Positions 8,967 through 18,449 of a DNA stretch of 64,000 nt are shown in pieces. Position 1 is the stretch's first letter; each line of letters starts with the position of its first letter. The notes under the pieces are model-generated. The model saw only the letters and a list, made by a program, of their open reading frames with translations, was not told where the DNA came from and made no database searches. Origin of the DNA: a virus. Made by a program: the position numbers and the translations under genes. Location: the IMG/VR virus record IMGVR_UViG_3300046820_001014, positions 24,420 through 88,419 of that record; one strand, 5' to 3'.

Positions 8967-10074
8967 TAGTTACACTGTAACTTTTAATGGTACTAGTGAT
9001 CTTTATACTACACAACCTATTAATATTGTTATTAAAAGAAATGGTATTGGTATTAAAGTATTTGATAATGTAACTCAAGGTTTAAATTATTCACATACAT
9101 TTGATGAAGCTTCAACAATAAATATAACTTATTCAGTTGAGTATACTGTATATTTTGATGAAACATTATTTGATGATGACTCATATAATTTTACAGTTAA
9201 TGAATATAAACCAGTATTTGAATTACCTACAGTAACTTGTGTTGAAAAAGGACAAGTAGCTACATTTAAACCAGCTACTTTATCTTTTGGAGATCAAGAT
9301 TACTGTAAAGCAAGTCCTAATTATGAAAGTATACATTATGAGTACTTTGAATTTAATCAAAATTCTGGAGTATGGGTATCTAAAAATACTTTTTCTGTTT
9401 CTAATACTGCATTACTAACACCAATAGATGTTGATGATGTTGATTTAGATGCATTAGCATATACTTGGACACCTAATGTACTAACTATGGTTAAGTTTAT
9501 AGTTACTGTAACTAATTGTAATACTTCAGTAATACATGAAACAATTTTTCCTGTTTGTGGAGCATGGAAATTAAGAAGATTATCTTGTGGTAATTATAGA
9601 CTTTATAACTATAAAAGCTCAACTATAACATATAATATATATGATGATATGTCTGTAGGAGCTGTTCCTTTTTTAAGTAATCAACAACTAGCATCTTTTA
9701 GTTATACAGATTTAAAGTTTAATGCTGAAGGTGTATATAAAATTTCAGCTGATGGAATTTCTCAATATTTATTTAATTTTTGTGAAATTGAAGCATGTGT
9801 TCTTTCTTTACAAAAGAAGATTCTTTTAGATGATAGTTTATGTGATGCTTGTAGAATGGATAAAGCTCTTTATCAAAAAGCTCTTCGTCTTATTCCTATT
9901 TATGAAACTTGGAAAAAATTACTAGATAAAGATTGGATATATGATATGCAATACTTAACTACAGATATTGATGATGAATTAGCTAGAATATATGATGCTC
10001 AAGAGTTATATACAGAAATTAAAAAACTGTGTGAAGATTGTGGAAACTCATCAACTAAAAAATGTAACTGTTAA
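8932..10074 (+). CDS. Structural protein, probable tail/fibre component
   Basis: This 380-aa protein is unrecognised by sequence. The N-terminal two thirds is rich in Thr/Ser/Asn and alternating hydrophobic residues, as in beta-sandwich (Ig-like) tail proteins. The C-terminal 110 residues are helical and contain Cys pairs (CDAC, CEDC, KCNC) that could bind metal or form disulfides. The start ATG lies inside the holin gene (35-nt overlap). It opens a run of six structural genes ending at 16888, so an adhesin or baseplate role is inferred from position and composition. Confidence 0.55.
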   Translation: MAITSTATQSTNSYTVTFNGTSDLYTTQPINIVIKRNGIGIKVFDNVTQGLNYSHTFDEASTINITYSVEYTVYFDETLFDDDSYNFTVNEYKPVFELPTVTCVEKGQVATFKPATLSFGDQDYCKASPNYESIHYEYFEFNQNSGVWVSKNTFSVSNTALLTPIDVDDVDLDALAYTWTPNVLTMVKFIVTVTNCNTSVIHETIFPVCGAWKLRRLSCGNYRLYNYKSSTITYNIYDDMSVGAVPFLSNQQLASFSYTDLKFNAEGVYKISADGISQYLFNFCEIEACVLSLQKKILLDDSLCDACRMDKALYQKALRLIPIYETWKKLLDKDWIYDMQYLTTDIDDELARIYDAQELYTEIKKLCEDCGNSSTKKCNC

Positions 10075-10076
10075 TC

Positions 10077-10083
10077 CGTATAA
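10077..10083 (+). promoter_or_regulatory. CGTATAA site before the first paralogue tail gene
   Basis: CGTATAA ends 7 bases before the ATG at 10090, directly after the previous stop. Confidence 0.45.
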
Positions 10084-10089
10084 GTAATT

Positions 10090-10992
10090 ATGGCTACTTT
10101 AAAAACTCCAAGTTCTGTAAAGTTTTTTCTTAAAAATCCTGCTACAACAGCAGCATTTAAGAATACAACTTTTAGTTCAACATATCCAAATAGTAACTTT
10201 AATAATAGTACTCCTGTTAATCTTGTAACATTAAGTAATGAGAATGAAATAAAGCCACCTACTTTACTTGGCACTGCTTTTTTTGGAGATGATGCTTCTG
10301 CTCTTAATAAAGTTGAAAGTACAACTGCTATTTTTAATACTTGTGCTATTGGTGATTACATTTTATTTAATAATGGTGGAGGTATAGATGATTTGCAAGT
10401 ATTAGGACAAATACTTACAATTGATACTACAGGAGATGATGCTTATGAAAATGTTACTTTAGTTAAAAATTCTCCTTTTGATTCTGGTGCAACTGCTGTT
10501 AATATTTATATTTTATCATTAGCATCAGTTGGAACTCCATTTAAAGTTAGTGAACCTTTTTATATGGTAGTTAAAAATCCAAATATGTCACTTTCCAGAC
10601 ATGATGGTATTTTAAGTATTGAGGCTTTAATAAATGCCCCAAATGTTGATTTGTTTGGATATGGAGGTATTAGAACAATTAATCCAACTTATTTTAAGTT
10701 TAGAAAAATTTCTAAAGTTCATTTAGCTGATGAAGGTTTAGATGATACTGAAATTGCTGCAGAAACTAATATTATGTGTACAGTTACTGGTGTAAGTACT
10801 TTATCTTATCAATTTCAACAACCAGAATTGGATATTCCAGATTCAGCTATTCCTTATTGGTCAGTTTATGAAATAAATCCTTATGGAGATTCTACAACAT
10901 ATATAGATAAAAGTACTATATATAGAATTGAAGTTGATAATTCATTACCATTTAAAGCAATATTAGTTTCAGGAACTACTAGCACAGAATAA
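10090..10992 (+). CDS. Tail structural protein, paralogue of the next gene
   Basis: This 300-aa beta-rich protein is unrecognised outside the window. It shares an internal pattern with the 384-aa product of the following gene: a GDYILF segment, a FRKISKVHLADE-like segment and a closing IPYWSVYEINPYG...IDKSTIYRIEV segment. The pair therefore arose by tandem duplication. A CGTATAA sequence sits 6 bases upstream of the ATG. The likely role is a tail, baseplate or fibre-attachment subunit, inferred from its neighbours. Confidence 0.6.
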   Translation: MATLKTPSSVKFFLKNPATTAAFKNTTFSSTYPNSNFNNSTPVNLVTLSNENEIKPPTLLGTAFFGDDASALNKVESTTAIFNTCAIGDYILFNNGGGIDDLQVLGQILTIDTTGDDAYENVTLVKNSPFDSGATAVNIYILSLASVGTPFKVSEPFYMVVKNPNMSLSRHDGILSIEALINAPNVDLFGYGGIRTINPTYFKFRKISKVHLADEGLDDTEIAAETNIMCTVTGVSTLSYQFQQPELDIPDSAIPYWSVYEINPYGDSTTYIDKSTIYRIEVDNSLPFKAILVSGTTSTE

Positions 10993-11019
10993 ATTCTTAA
11001 AAATTAAAAAATTACAAAT

Positions 11020-12174
11020 ATGTCTTTCTTACAAAATTTTTCTAAAATACTTATATTTAAAAATAGTCCGGAATCAAAATTTTATTTTGATACAGATGGT
11101 ACAACTGGACCAAAGATTTTTAATCAAACTTATCCATTACCTAATATAGCAGATGCTGGAGTACCTTGGCCAGATACTCTTCAACCTAATTTTGTTAGAG
11201 ATAATCTATTACATACAATAGGTGTAGAAGAAAGTCAAGCTTTAGGTTATGATAAATCTCCTACATCATTTGGTCAAGCTTATCTTGATGGTGATGAGAT
11301 AATTCTTAAAAATGATGATGTTGTTGCAACTATAGGAGATTTGCCTACTGCATCAACGCACTCTGGAGAAACTTATGTAGTTACAGCTAATGGTATTAAA
11401 TATCTTTCTGATGGTACAAATTGGATTAATAAAGGAGCTTATGATTTTATTGGTGGACTTAGTTCACCTTTAGTTGCAGGTGATTATATTTTTTATGGTC
11501 CTCCTGATGCTAGTGATCCTAATGATTTATTAATTGCTGGAAAAATAGATACAATTTCTACTACTGCATTTGGTACAGATTCATCTACTTTAAGAATTAC
11601 ACTTGAAAAAAGTTCAGGTGTATCTGATGATCTTGTAGATTTATATTACTATAGAAAATCTTGGAATGGTAAAAATATTCCAGTAGATGTTACTGAAGGT
11701 TTTTATATTCTTATTGGAGTAGAGCAAAATACTAATATAGGTGCAACTTCAAATAGAAGAACAGTATATCCTTGGTTAGATCCATTTGCACCTGCAACTA
11801 ATTCATCAAACAATCAGATTGTTAATACTTCTACTGGAAATAAAACTGCTTTTACAGATTTAATTAGAATTAGAAGAATTTCTAAAAAGTATATTTCTGA
11901 TGAGAATAGGACTACTGATGAGACTATTCCTTGTACTATTAAAAGAACTAATGTATTTGATCCAGGAACTGTAGCAGATTCATATTTTTCTAGTACAGAT
12001 GCTTTTCCATATTGGTGTGCATATTTTGTAAATCCTTATGGAGGTTCTAGTAGTAAATTAGATAAAGGCAGTACTTACATTATTGAAATTAATGAAATGC
12101 TACCTGCAATAAATTCTAGTGATACTGCAAATGATACAGCATTTTATACTTATGTTAAACAAGGAGTAGTTTAA
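11020..12174 (+). CDS. Tail structural protein, paralogue of the previous gene
   Basis: This 384-aa protein has a C-terminal half matching the 300-aa protein upstream: GDYIFY against GDYILF, IRRISKKYISDEN against FRKISKVHLADEG, and FPYWCAYFVNPYG against IPYWSVYEINPYG. It carries an extra N-terminal region of about 100 residues (GEDTYVV-type beta segments around 110-130), similar in style to short fibre-associated domains. Tandem duplication followed by N-terminal acquisition is the simplest reading. The exact virion role is unknown. Confidence 0.6.
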   Translation: MSFLQNFSKILIFKNSPESKFYFDTDGTTGPKIFNQTYPLPNIADAGVPWPDTLQPNFVRDNLLHTIGVEESQALGYDKSPTSFGQAYLDGDEIILKNDDVVATIGDLPTASTHSGETYVVTANGIKYLSDGTNWINKGAYDFIGGLSSPLVAGDYIFYGPPDASDPNDLLIAGKIDTISTTAFGTDSSTLRITLEKSSGVSDDLVDLYYYRKSWNGKNIPVDVTEGFYILIGVEQNTNIGATSNRRTVYPWLDPFAPATNSSNNQIVNTSTGNKTAFTDLIRIRRISKKYISDENRTTDETIPCTIKRTNVFDPGTVADSYFSSTDAFPYWCAYFVNPYGGSSSKLDKGSTYIIEINEMLPAINSSDTANDTAFYTYVKQGVV

Positions 12175-12187
12175 AAACTAATAACAT

Positions 12188-13150
12188 ATGGCATTTCCCT
12201 TATATCTTTTAACAGAGAGTTCTTATAGCGTATACCTTTTAACTCAGGAATTGCAGAAAAAAGCTGCATACTTCTTTACTCCTGATTATAAAGCTCGTTA
12301 TATTTTTTCTCAAGATTTAAAGTATATAGGAAAATATCTATTTACTCCTAACTTTAATAGTAAGTATATATTTACAAAAGAATTAAGTTTTTTTTCTAAA
12401 TATTTCTTTACTCCTAGTTCTAAATCAAAGTATTTTTTTACAAAAGATTTAGATGCAAATCCTGAAGATAATATTTGTATATATCCTAAAGAATTAGAAA
12501 AATTAAGAAATAAAGCAATTTTATTATATTTTAATGAAGTTATAAAATCTTTAAGAAACTCTATTTATAAAGAAGGTTATGGTAGAGTTTGTGAAGGAGG
12601 TTATAATAGAACAGGAATGTTAAGAATTCTTTTAGATTACTTATCTTCTATATGGCTTGAGAGAGATACTGATAGCCGTTCTGGATTAGCTAGAGTATCT
12701 GATTACTATTATACTAAATATTCAATTAATGATATTATAGTAAACTTTAGAAAATGTGATATTAATATTAAACCAATAATTGCTCTGTTTAACTTAAATT
12801 CGTATAGTATTATAGACAATGATTGGAACAATTATTATTTAATAACTAATATAATTAATCCTCCAACAGAAGAAGTTGTTAAAACATTGAAACAGTTTAC
12901 AGATATATTTACAACAGAATTTATTAATGTTGATGCTAATCAAAGGCAATATCCTATTTCTGATTCTCAATATATATTCCCTGTTACAAAAGGTATAAAA
13001 TATTTAACTTCTTTTTCTATAAATGGAAATGATTATACAGCTTTTACTGATTATAATTTATCTTCTGTAACTTACTCTCAATCAACGTTATTTGGATACA
13101 CAATCACAAGTTCTGATACTGTAACTATAACATACTGGTATGAAGAGTAA
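12188..13150 (+). CDS. Structural protein with N-terminal aromatic repeats
   Basis: This 320-aa protein opens with about seven short repeats of 11-14 residues over residues 1-95, each built around K/R-Y-(F/L/I)-F-(T/S) and followed by (P/K)(D/E/N)(Y/F/L): for example SKYIFTKEL, SKYFFTPSS and SKYFFTKDL. The rest is mixed helix, then beta strands near the C-terminus. The repeats look like a fibrous stalk or stacking module. No enzymatic motif was seen. The last 11 bases overlap the next gene. It lies among tail genes, so it is inferred to be a tail-fibre network protein. Confidence 0.55.
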   Translation: MAFPLYLLTESSYSVYLLTQELQKKAAYFFTPDYKARYIFSQDLKYIGKYLFTPNFNSKYIFTKELSFFSKYFFTPSSKSKYFFTKDLDANPEDNICIYPKELEKLRNKAILLYFNEVIKSLRNSIYKEGYGRVCEGGYNRTGMLRILLDYLSSIWLERDTDSRSGLARVSDYYYTKYSINDIIVNFRKCDINIKPIIALFNLNSYSIIDNDWNNYYLITNIINPPTEEVVKTLKQFTDIFTTEFINVDANQRQYPISDSQYIFPVTKGIKYLTSFSINGNDYTAFTDYNLSSVTYSQSTLFGYTITSSDTVTITYWYEE

Positions 13151-13892
13151 ACAAGCATTTTTTGAAGCATTAACAGCTGGAAGTACAGTAGGAGGAATAA
13201 CTGCAGGAACTAATTTAGAAGATATGAATCTTTATGAAGTATTTGATATGCTCTTAAATCCTTACCAACCACCTGCTTTTACCTCATTTGGTATTACTGG
13301 ACAATCTCAGACTTTAGAAATTGGAGATAGTATTGCTTCTGGAAGTAAATCATTTGCTTGGAGTATTAGTAACTCTTCTAATGTAACTGCTAATACTCTT
13401 AGTATTACAGGAGAACCTGGAACTATAGTAAGTGCTGGAAGTATTACTTCTCCTTATTCTTATACTTTAGTATCTCCAATAACTAAGACTACTGTAGGAA
13501 GTACTAGTACATTTAATATCTCTGCTACTAATACCAATTCTAGTACATTCTCAAGTAGTTTTACAGTTACTTGGAGAGCTTATTTTTATACAGGTAAAAA
13601 TACTTTAACAATTCTTACTGATGATGATGCAGTAGCTCTATCAACATCTTCCTTAGGAGGAGTTCCTACTGGAACTAAGAGTTACTCAGCAGGAGCAGGT
13701 TATATATATTATGTATATCCTTCTAGCTTTGCAAATATTAATACTATGAAAGATGTAGCTACTAACTTAGATGTACCTTATATACAACTTGCTAATATTA
13801 CTATTAGTAATAGTTTTAGTGTTGGTACAACTTATAAAGTATTTAGAACCCTCAATCAACTTAATGGAGCTATAACCTTAATAACTACATAA
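13140..13892 (+). CDS. Beta-sandwich (Ig-like) tail protein
   Basis: This 250-aa protein is very rich in Ser/Thr/Gly/Asn. After about 35 N-terminal residues (DMNLYEVFDMLLNPYQPP) it has strands typical of phage Ig-like or adhesin domains (TLEIGDSIASGSKSFAWSI, then an STFNISATN region). The opening phrase, ending in a proline-rich PYQPPAF, is a common N-terminus of small tail-associated proteins in Bacteroidota phages as far as I recall. It is unrecognised otherwise and probably decorates or tips a tail fibre. Confidence 0.5.
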   Translation: MKSKQAFFEALTAGSTVGGITAGTNLEDMNLYEVFDMLLNPYQPPAFTSFGITGQSQTLEIGDSIASGSKSFAWSISNSSNVTANTLSITGEPGTIVSAGSITSPYSYTLVSPITKTTVGSTSTFNISATNTNSSTFSSSFTVTWRAYFYTGKNTLTILTDDDAVALSTSSLGGVPTGTKSYSAGAGYIYYVYPSSFANINTMKDVATNLDVPYIQLANITISNSFSVGTTYKVFRTLNQLNGAITLITT

Positions 13893-13894
13893 AC

Positions 13895-16888
13895 ATGGCA
13901 ATACAAGGAACAGTACCAGTAGGAGGAAGTTTTGCTCCAACAGATCCAGCAGATAGTTTTGGAACTCACAATGATAAGTGGGGTATTGGTGGTTATAGAA
14001 TAGTTAAGAATCTTGAAGATAGAGCCCTCATTCCTGTTAATGAAAGTGGATTACTAAACTTAGATGATCCTTTAGCTTCTGGTAGAAAGAAATTAGGTAT
14101 GATGGTTTATGTCTCTGATGAGGCTAAATTTTATGTATTAACAATAGATACTGCTACTTGGGATGGTTATACAGAAGAAGAGAAAGTTACTGCACTTGCA
14201 GATGATACTAACTTTGTAGAGTTCTCAGGTGGAGGTGGTAGTGGTATTTTATATGGAACTACTACTTATGATGAAATTGAAACTTATACTGTTACTGTAG
14301 ATGGTATAGTATCTTCTTATGAAACAGGAGATTCTTATTTAATTAAGTTTAATGCTAATAATATTGGCAATACTAAACTAAATATTAACGGTGTTGGAGA
14401 AATAAGAATGTATAAAGATGGTTCAAATACTTTCTTAGAAGCTGATGATATTATTGCTGATAAAATTTATCTTATTACTTATGATGGTGAAAACTTTCAA
14501 TTAGTAACTAGTGGTGGAGGTGGTACTGCAAATACTGGAAATATTAGATTTCAAGGTTCTTGGATTAAGAATGTAAATACAGGTAATATTTTTATTAGTC
14601 CTCAAGATGGAACTACATGGTTAACATTACCTAGTGATACACAAGCTTCTGCAGGATCTTATGTACAATTAGCTTCCTCAGACCCTGATAGTGGAGGAGT
14701 TTATATAAGTACATTTGATACTTCTTGGCACAATTGGGAATTTAGACCTGATGGAACATTACATGCTCCAGGAAGAATAGCATTTGGAGATATAAATTAT
14801 CAGAGTATTGGTATAGGTAATGTTAATGCTCATGGAGGTTCTTATGGGATATCTTTATATTGCTCAATAGGCTATGAGTTAAATTGGCAAGGAGGTTTTC
14901 TTGCTGCTAGAGATCCTAATAGTCCTTATGATTTAAGACCTATATACTTAGACTCTTTACTTAAGTATACAACTCCAGAAGATTACCCTACATTCTATGC
15001 AACATTTGATAATGATACTTTAATTACTCAAGGTTATTTAAATGCACAAGGTTATCTTATCTCTTTTACAGAGAGTGATCCTATTTACACAGATTCTTCT
15101 TGGTATAGTACTACTAACAACGCAGGTAATTGGGATACCGCTTATGGATGGGGCAATCATGCTAGTGCTGGTTATCTTACTGATGCACCTAGTGACACCA
15201 AAACTTATGGTAGAAAAGATGGTGCATGGTCAGAGGTAATTTCTGGAGGAGGTTCTGGAGATATGCTTAAATCTACATATGATGTAGATAATGATGGAAT
15301 TGTAGATAAGGCTGAGAGAATAGAAATTATAGTTAGAAACAGTACAGGTTCTACCTTAACAAAAGGTCAGATTGTATACTTAAGTGGAGCTACTGGTAAT
15401 AGACCTAATGCTCTACTGGCAGATGCTAGTGATGAAGCAACTTCCTCTAAAACTATTGGAATGGTTGTAGCTGATATTTTAAATAATGCTGATGGTAATG
15501 TTGCTGTAAATGGAACTTTACATGATTTAGTTACTAACTCTTTTGCAGCTGGAGATACTCTTTGGTTAAGTACAACTGCAGGAGAAATGGTAGCTAATAC
15601 TCCACCTGCAGAACCTAATCATACAGTATTTATTGGATATGTAGCAAGAGCTCATCCTACTCAAGGAAGAATAGTATTAGCTATTCAAAATGGGTATGAG
15701 TTAAATGAGTTACATGGAGTAGATTTAGTTACTAGTGCTCCTGTAGATGGAGATGTACTTGCTTTTGTAGGAAGCCCTACAAACTTATGGAGAAATATTT
15801 CATCTACTTCCCTCAGTCTAAGTGCTTCTAATCTTAATACTGGTACAGTTCCTCTTGATAGGTTGGGTACTAATTCTCCTACAACTAATACATATTTAGC
15901 ATGGGATAATACTTGGAGAACAGCAACAGCTTCTGGAACTATTGCTTCCGGTACAGCAAGAAGACTTGCTATATACACAAGTACTACAGGATTAGATGAT
16001 ACTTTAGATGCTGGTAATACTGCTATTGTAGTTGCAGCACATGCTACAGGTAGAGTTTATACTATTGATAATGTTGGAGCTGCTGCTTCATTTGTAATGA
16101 CTCAAGGTACTCAAAGTATTGTAGGAACAAAATCATTTACTGGTAGTGCAGGTCCTTTACAATTTACTCAAATAGGAGTTGGTACATTTACTGCTCCTGC
16201 TATTGGAGCAACACCATCTGCTGGAACAAGAATAGTTATAGCTCCTGGAGATGCTTCTAATATAGCTCTCTCATTAGGTTGGACCACTAATTATGAGTAT
16301 TGGATAGCAGGAAGAAATATTATATCTTTTTATCCAAGAAATCAAACTTCATCTGTAGGTGCTTTTGAGTATGTTCTTAGTACAGCAGGTACAACAGGTC
16401 TTACTCTTACTACTGCATATGGTGTTGCCCCAGCATTGAGAACACTTGGTTGGTTACATGTAGCAGGAGCAACTACTGGAGCTGTACCTACTCTTACAAC
16501 TGCAAGAAGTGTTGGTACTAAAATTATTTTAAGAGATTCTTTCCTTGCTTCTACTAATTTAGATGCTGCTATAGGTACAGTTGATGAGCAAGTTGGATCA
16601 AGTTTTGCTACCTTATGGTTTACTGCTCCAAGAGATATTACTTTTTATACAAACAGTGGTACAACAGAAAGATTTAGAATTAATAGTACAGGTTTAAGTT
16701 ACAATACAACAAAGATTTTAGGTTCTAGAATTACAGGTTGGGGAACTCCAGGAGGTACATTAACAAGGGCAACTATAGCAGCAGATAGTGCATTAGCTAC
16801 ACCTACACAAGCTGAATTTAATGCATTAGCTCAAAATGTTAGAGCTTTAATAACAGATTTAAGAACTCATGGATTAATAGGAACATAA
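13895..16888 (+). CDS. Long tail fibre / receptor-binding protein
   Basis: This 997-aa protein is Gly/Ser/Thr/Asn-rich with low-complexity beta segments. Residues about 385-430 contain a known tail-fibre pattern, SDPIYTDSSWY followed by NWDTAYGWGNHASAGYL, seen repeatedly in phage fibres. Glycine linkers (SGGGGS-like) separate modules at about residues 110, 205 and 450. The extreme C-terminus is a short helical trimerisation-like segment (EFNALAQNVRALITDL). The N-terminus (DSFGTHNDKWGIGGYR) would attach to the tail. It is the largest structural gene of the block and the best candidate for host recognition. Confidence 0.7.
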   Translation: MAIQGTVPVGGSFAPTDPADSFGTHNDKWGIGGYRIVKNLEDRALIPVNESGLLNLDDPLASGRKKLGMMVYVSDEAKFYVLTIDTATWDGYTEEEKVTALADDTNFVEFSGGGGSGILYGTTTYDEIETYTVTVDGIVSSYETGDSYLIKFNANNIGNTKLNINGVGEIRMYKDGSNTFLEADDIIADKIYLITYDGENFQLVTSGGGGTANTGNIRFQGSWIKNVNTGNIFISPQDGTTWLTLPSDTQASAGSYVQLASSDPDSGGVYISTFDTSWHNWEFRPDGTLHAPGRIAFGDINYQSIGIGNVNAHGGSYGISLYCSIGYELNWQGGFLAARDPNSPYDLRPIYLDSLLKYTTPEDYPTFYATFDNDTLITQGYLNAQGYLISFTESDPIYTDSSWYSTTNNAGNWDTAYGWGNHASAGYLTDAPSDTKTYGRKDGAWSEVISGGGSGDMLKSTYDVDNDGIVDKAERIEIIVRNSTGSTLTKGQIVYLSGATGNRPNALLADASDEATSSKTIGMVVADILNNADGNVAVNGTLHDLVTNSFAAGDTLWLSTTAGEMVANTPPAEPNHTVFIGYVARAHPTQGRIVLAIQNGYELNELHGVDLVTSAPVDGDVLAFVGSPTNLWRNISSTSLSLSASNLNTGTVPLDRLGTNSPTTNTYLAWDNTWRTATASGTIASGTARRLAIYTSTTGLDDTLDAGNTAIVVAAHATGRVYTIDNVGAAASFVMTQGTQSIVGTKSFTGSAGPLQFTQIGVGTFTAPAIGATPSAGTRIVIAPGDASNIALSLGWTTNYEYWIAGRNIISFYPRNQTSSVGAFEYVLSTAGTTGLTLTTAYGVAPALRTLGWLHVAGATTGAVPTLTTARSVGTKIILRDSFLASTNLDAAIGTVDEQVGSSFATLWFTAPRDITFYTNSGTTERFRINSTGLSYNTTKILGSRITGWGTPGGTLTRATIAADSALATPTQAEFNALAQNVRALITDLRTHGLIGT

Positions 16889-16892
16889 AATT

Positions 16893-17252
16893 ATGATATA
16901 CAATATAAGTGATGAGCCTACATATGGCTTTAAAAGAAAAGTAGAATTATCTCAAATATATATAGGGTTTCAAGATTTTGTAGATAAATCTGTTAGTCTA
17001 GCTTTTGTGGTAAATTATTATGAAGAGGATGGAACTACCCTTATTACTCTTATTCCTAAAAAACAAGTGATTCTTAGAGCAGATGAAAGTACTTGGGTAA
17101 ATTCAAATGGAACTATTGTACCAGAAGGAGACCCTACTGCAGTAATGACTGAGTATGATTTCTTTATAATGTTAATGAATGTACCTATAGTAATCTCTGA
17201 TATTGTAGAGGCTAAGGTAGCTTGGGCAGATAACTTAGGTAGATTTAATTAG
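16893..17252 (+). CDS. Hypothetical late protein (119 aa)
   Basis: A soluble, acidic, mixed alpha/beta protein with no recognised motif. It follows the long fibre by four bases and precedes a papain-like hydrolase by one base, so it is co-transcribed with the fibre genes. The central segment FVVNYYEEDGTTLI...ILRADEST resembles a small beta barrel. It could be a fibre chaperone or tail accessory protein; this rests on position only. Confidence 0.5.
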   Translation: MIYNISDEPTYGFKRKVELSQIYIGFQDFVDKSVSLAFVVNYYEEDGTTLITLIPKKQVILRADESTWVNSNGTIVPEGDPTAVMTEYDFFIMLMNVPIVISDIVEAKVAWADNLGRFN

Positions 17253-17253
17253 T

Positions 17254-17721
17254 ATGAAAGATTGGAGCATTATATTAGTTAAGAATACTAAAGGTAATAT
17301 ACTACAAGTAGTATACTGGTGGCTTATAAGGTTATGTACAGGGGCTAATTATAATCATGCTCAATTAGTTAGAAAACTTAATGGTAGATTATATATCTGT
17401 GAGAGTGAGGTAACTGGTTTTAGAGTAACTAAACCTCTTGAGCAGTGGTACTTAGAACAAGAAACTAAACAAAGAGTTTACTTAGTTATAGATCTACCAA
17501 ACCCATCAATTACTAGATTTAATGAGGTACTTGGTAATAAGTATGATTTAGGTTATTGGATATATCTTACAAAAAGATTCTCAGATATGAAGAGTAGTAA
17601 TTGTTTTCAAAGTATTTCTTATATCTTTGGGCTTGAAAAGTATTGGATAGCAACAGCTAATACTCTATTAGACTCGTATAATAATTTAAATAATATACAA
17701 CATGACAACAAAGACATTTGA
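17254..17721 (+). CDS. Permuted papain-like (YiiX/NlpC-P60 superfamily) hydrolase
   Basis: This 155-aa protein shows the order His (YNHAQLVRKL, about residue 49), an acidic/aromatic segment (YICESEVTGF) and then Cys (SSNCFQSISYIFGL, about residue 115). That is the circularly permuted arrangement of YiiX-like members of the NlpC/P60 superfamily, in which the catalytic Cys follows the His. The family cleaves amide bonds in peptidoglycan, lipids or proteins. A second cell-envelope hydrolase besides the endolysin at 7623 could act at entry or lysis. The last 20 bases overlap the next gene. Confidence 0.6.
   Translation: MKDWSIILVKNTKGNILQVVYWWLIRLCTGANYNHAQLVRKLNGRLYICESEVTGFRVTKPLEQWYLEQETKQRVYLVIDLPNPSITRFNEVLGNKYDLGYWIYLTKRFSDMKSSNCFQSISYIFGLEKYWIATANTLLDSYNNLNNIQHDNKDI
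17675..17681 (+). promoter_or_regulatory. CGTATAA site before the 17702 gene
   Basis: CGTATAA inside the end of the previous coding region, 20 bases before the ATG at 17702. Confidence 0.35.
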
Positions 17722-18010
17722 TTTGACTAAGGGTGAAGCTTACATCCTGTTTACTGCAGTAATGGGTATTTCTGCTAGAAACAAACAAGAAACTTTTCTA
17801 ACCTATGATCTGAGTGTAAAGTTCCTCTCTATTAAGAAAGCTTTACAACTTACTATGGATGCTTTAGAGGAAGCTAAGGTTACAGTTAATGAAGTATTTT
17901 CTGATGAGACACTTACAGAGTATAGTTTACCTACATTCTCTGAAGATGAATTGAAAGTTTTTATCAAAGGGCCAGATGAGTTGGAAGCATTTGAGAAACT
18001 AGTCAGTTAA
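17702..18010 (+). CDS. Hypothetical small protein (102 aa)
   Basis: A soluble, largely helical, acidic protein with no recognised domain. The ATG overlaps the previous gene by 20 nt. A CGTATAA sequence lies 20 bases upstream, inside the previous coding region, and could be an internal promoter. It ends the enzymatic part of the late block and precedes two small membrane proteins. Confidence 0.5.
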   Translation: MTTKTFDLTKGEAYILFTAVMGISARNKQETFLTYDLSVKFLSIKKALQLTMDALEEAKVTVNEVFSDETLTEYSLPTFSEDELKVFIKGPDELEAFEKLVS

Positions 18011-18026
18011 AAAAAACTCCACGTCT

Positions 18027-18449
18027 ATGCAACTATTCCAAGATAATGATTTAGGACCTCTAGCTATACTAGCAACTACTTTAGTTTCTCTTGGAATAGT
18101 TACTAGTATATTCTTATCTCCTGTTGGACAAAAGGTTTACATTGATAAGAATCTAAATATCTCTAAAGATACTATAGTACAAGAGAGTAGTAGATGGTAT
18201 TATACTTCTGATTCTAGTAATAAAGAGATTAAAATTAGTGTATATAAAGATAAGACAGGTACTCCTTATGAGGAGGTATATATACAACCTGATGATTATG
18301 TAGATTTACATCTAAAAAATGGTGTAAATATTATGCATATAAGAACTTTAGGTAGCTATCCATTCGTATATAAGAGGTATAAAATCCTTCAATATAAAGA
18401 AGAAAAAGTACCCAACTCTTATAAATTAAAACACATAATAGACAAATGA
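18027..18449 (+). CDS. Small membrane-anchored protein (140 aa)
   Basis: One N-terminal hydrophobic helix (LAILATTLVSLGIVTSIFL, residues 12-30) is followed by an extracytoplasmic-looking beta-rich region of about 105 residues. No lipobox or enzymatic motif. The stop overlaps the start of the next, also membrane-anchored, gene by four bases (ATGA). The pair may form an envelope complex. Function unknown. Confidence 0.5.
   Translation: MQLFQDNDLGPLAILATTLVSLGIVTSIFLSPVGQKVYIDKNLNISKDTIVQESSRWYYTSDSSNKEIKISVYKDKTGTPYEEVYIQPDDYVDLHLKNGVNIMHIRTLGSYPFVYKRYKILQYKEEKVPNSYKLKHIIDK

Noticed and set aside
15685-15978. 97-aa minus-strand frame inside the tail fibre
   Set aside because: Shadow of the fibre gene; no independent motif.
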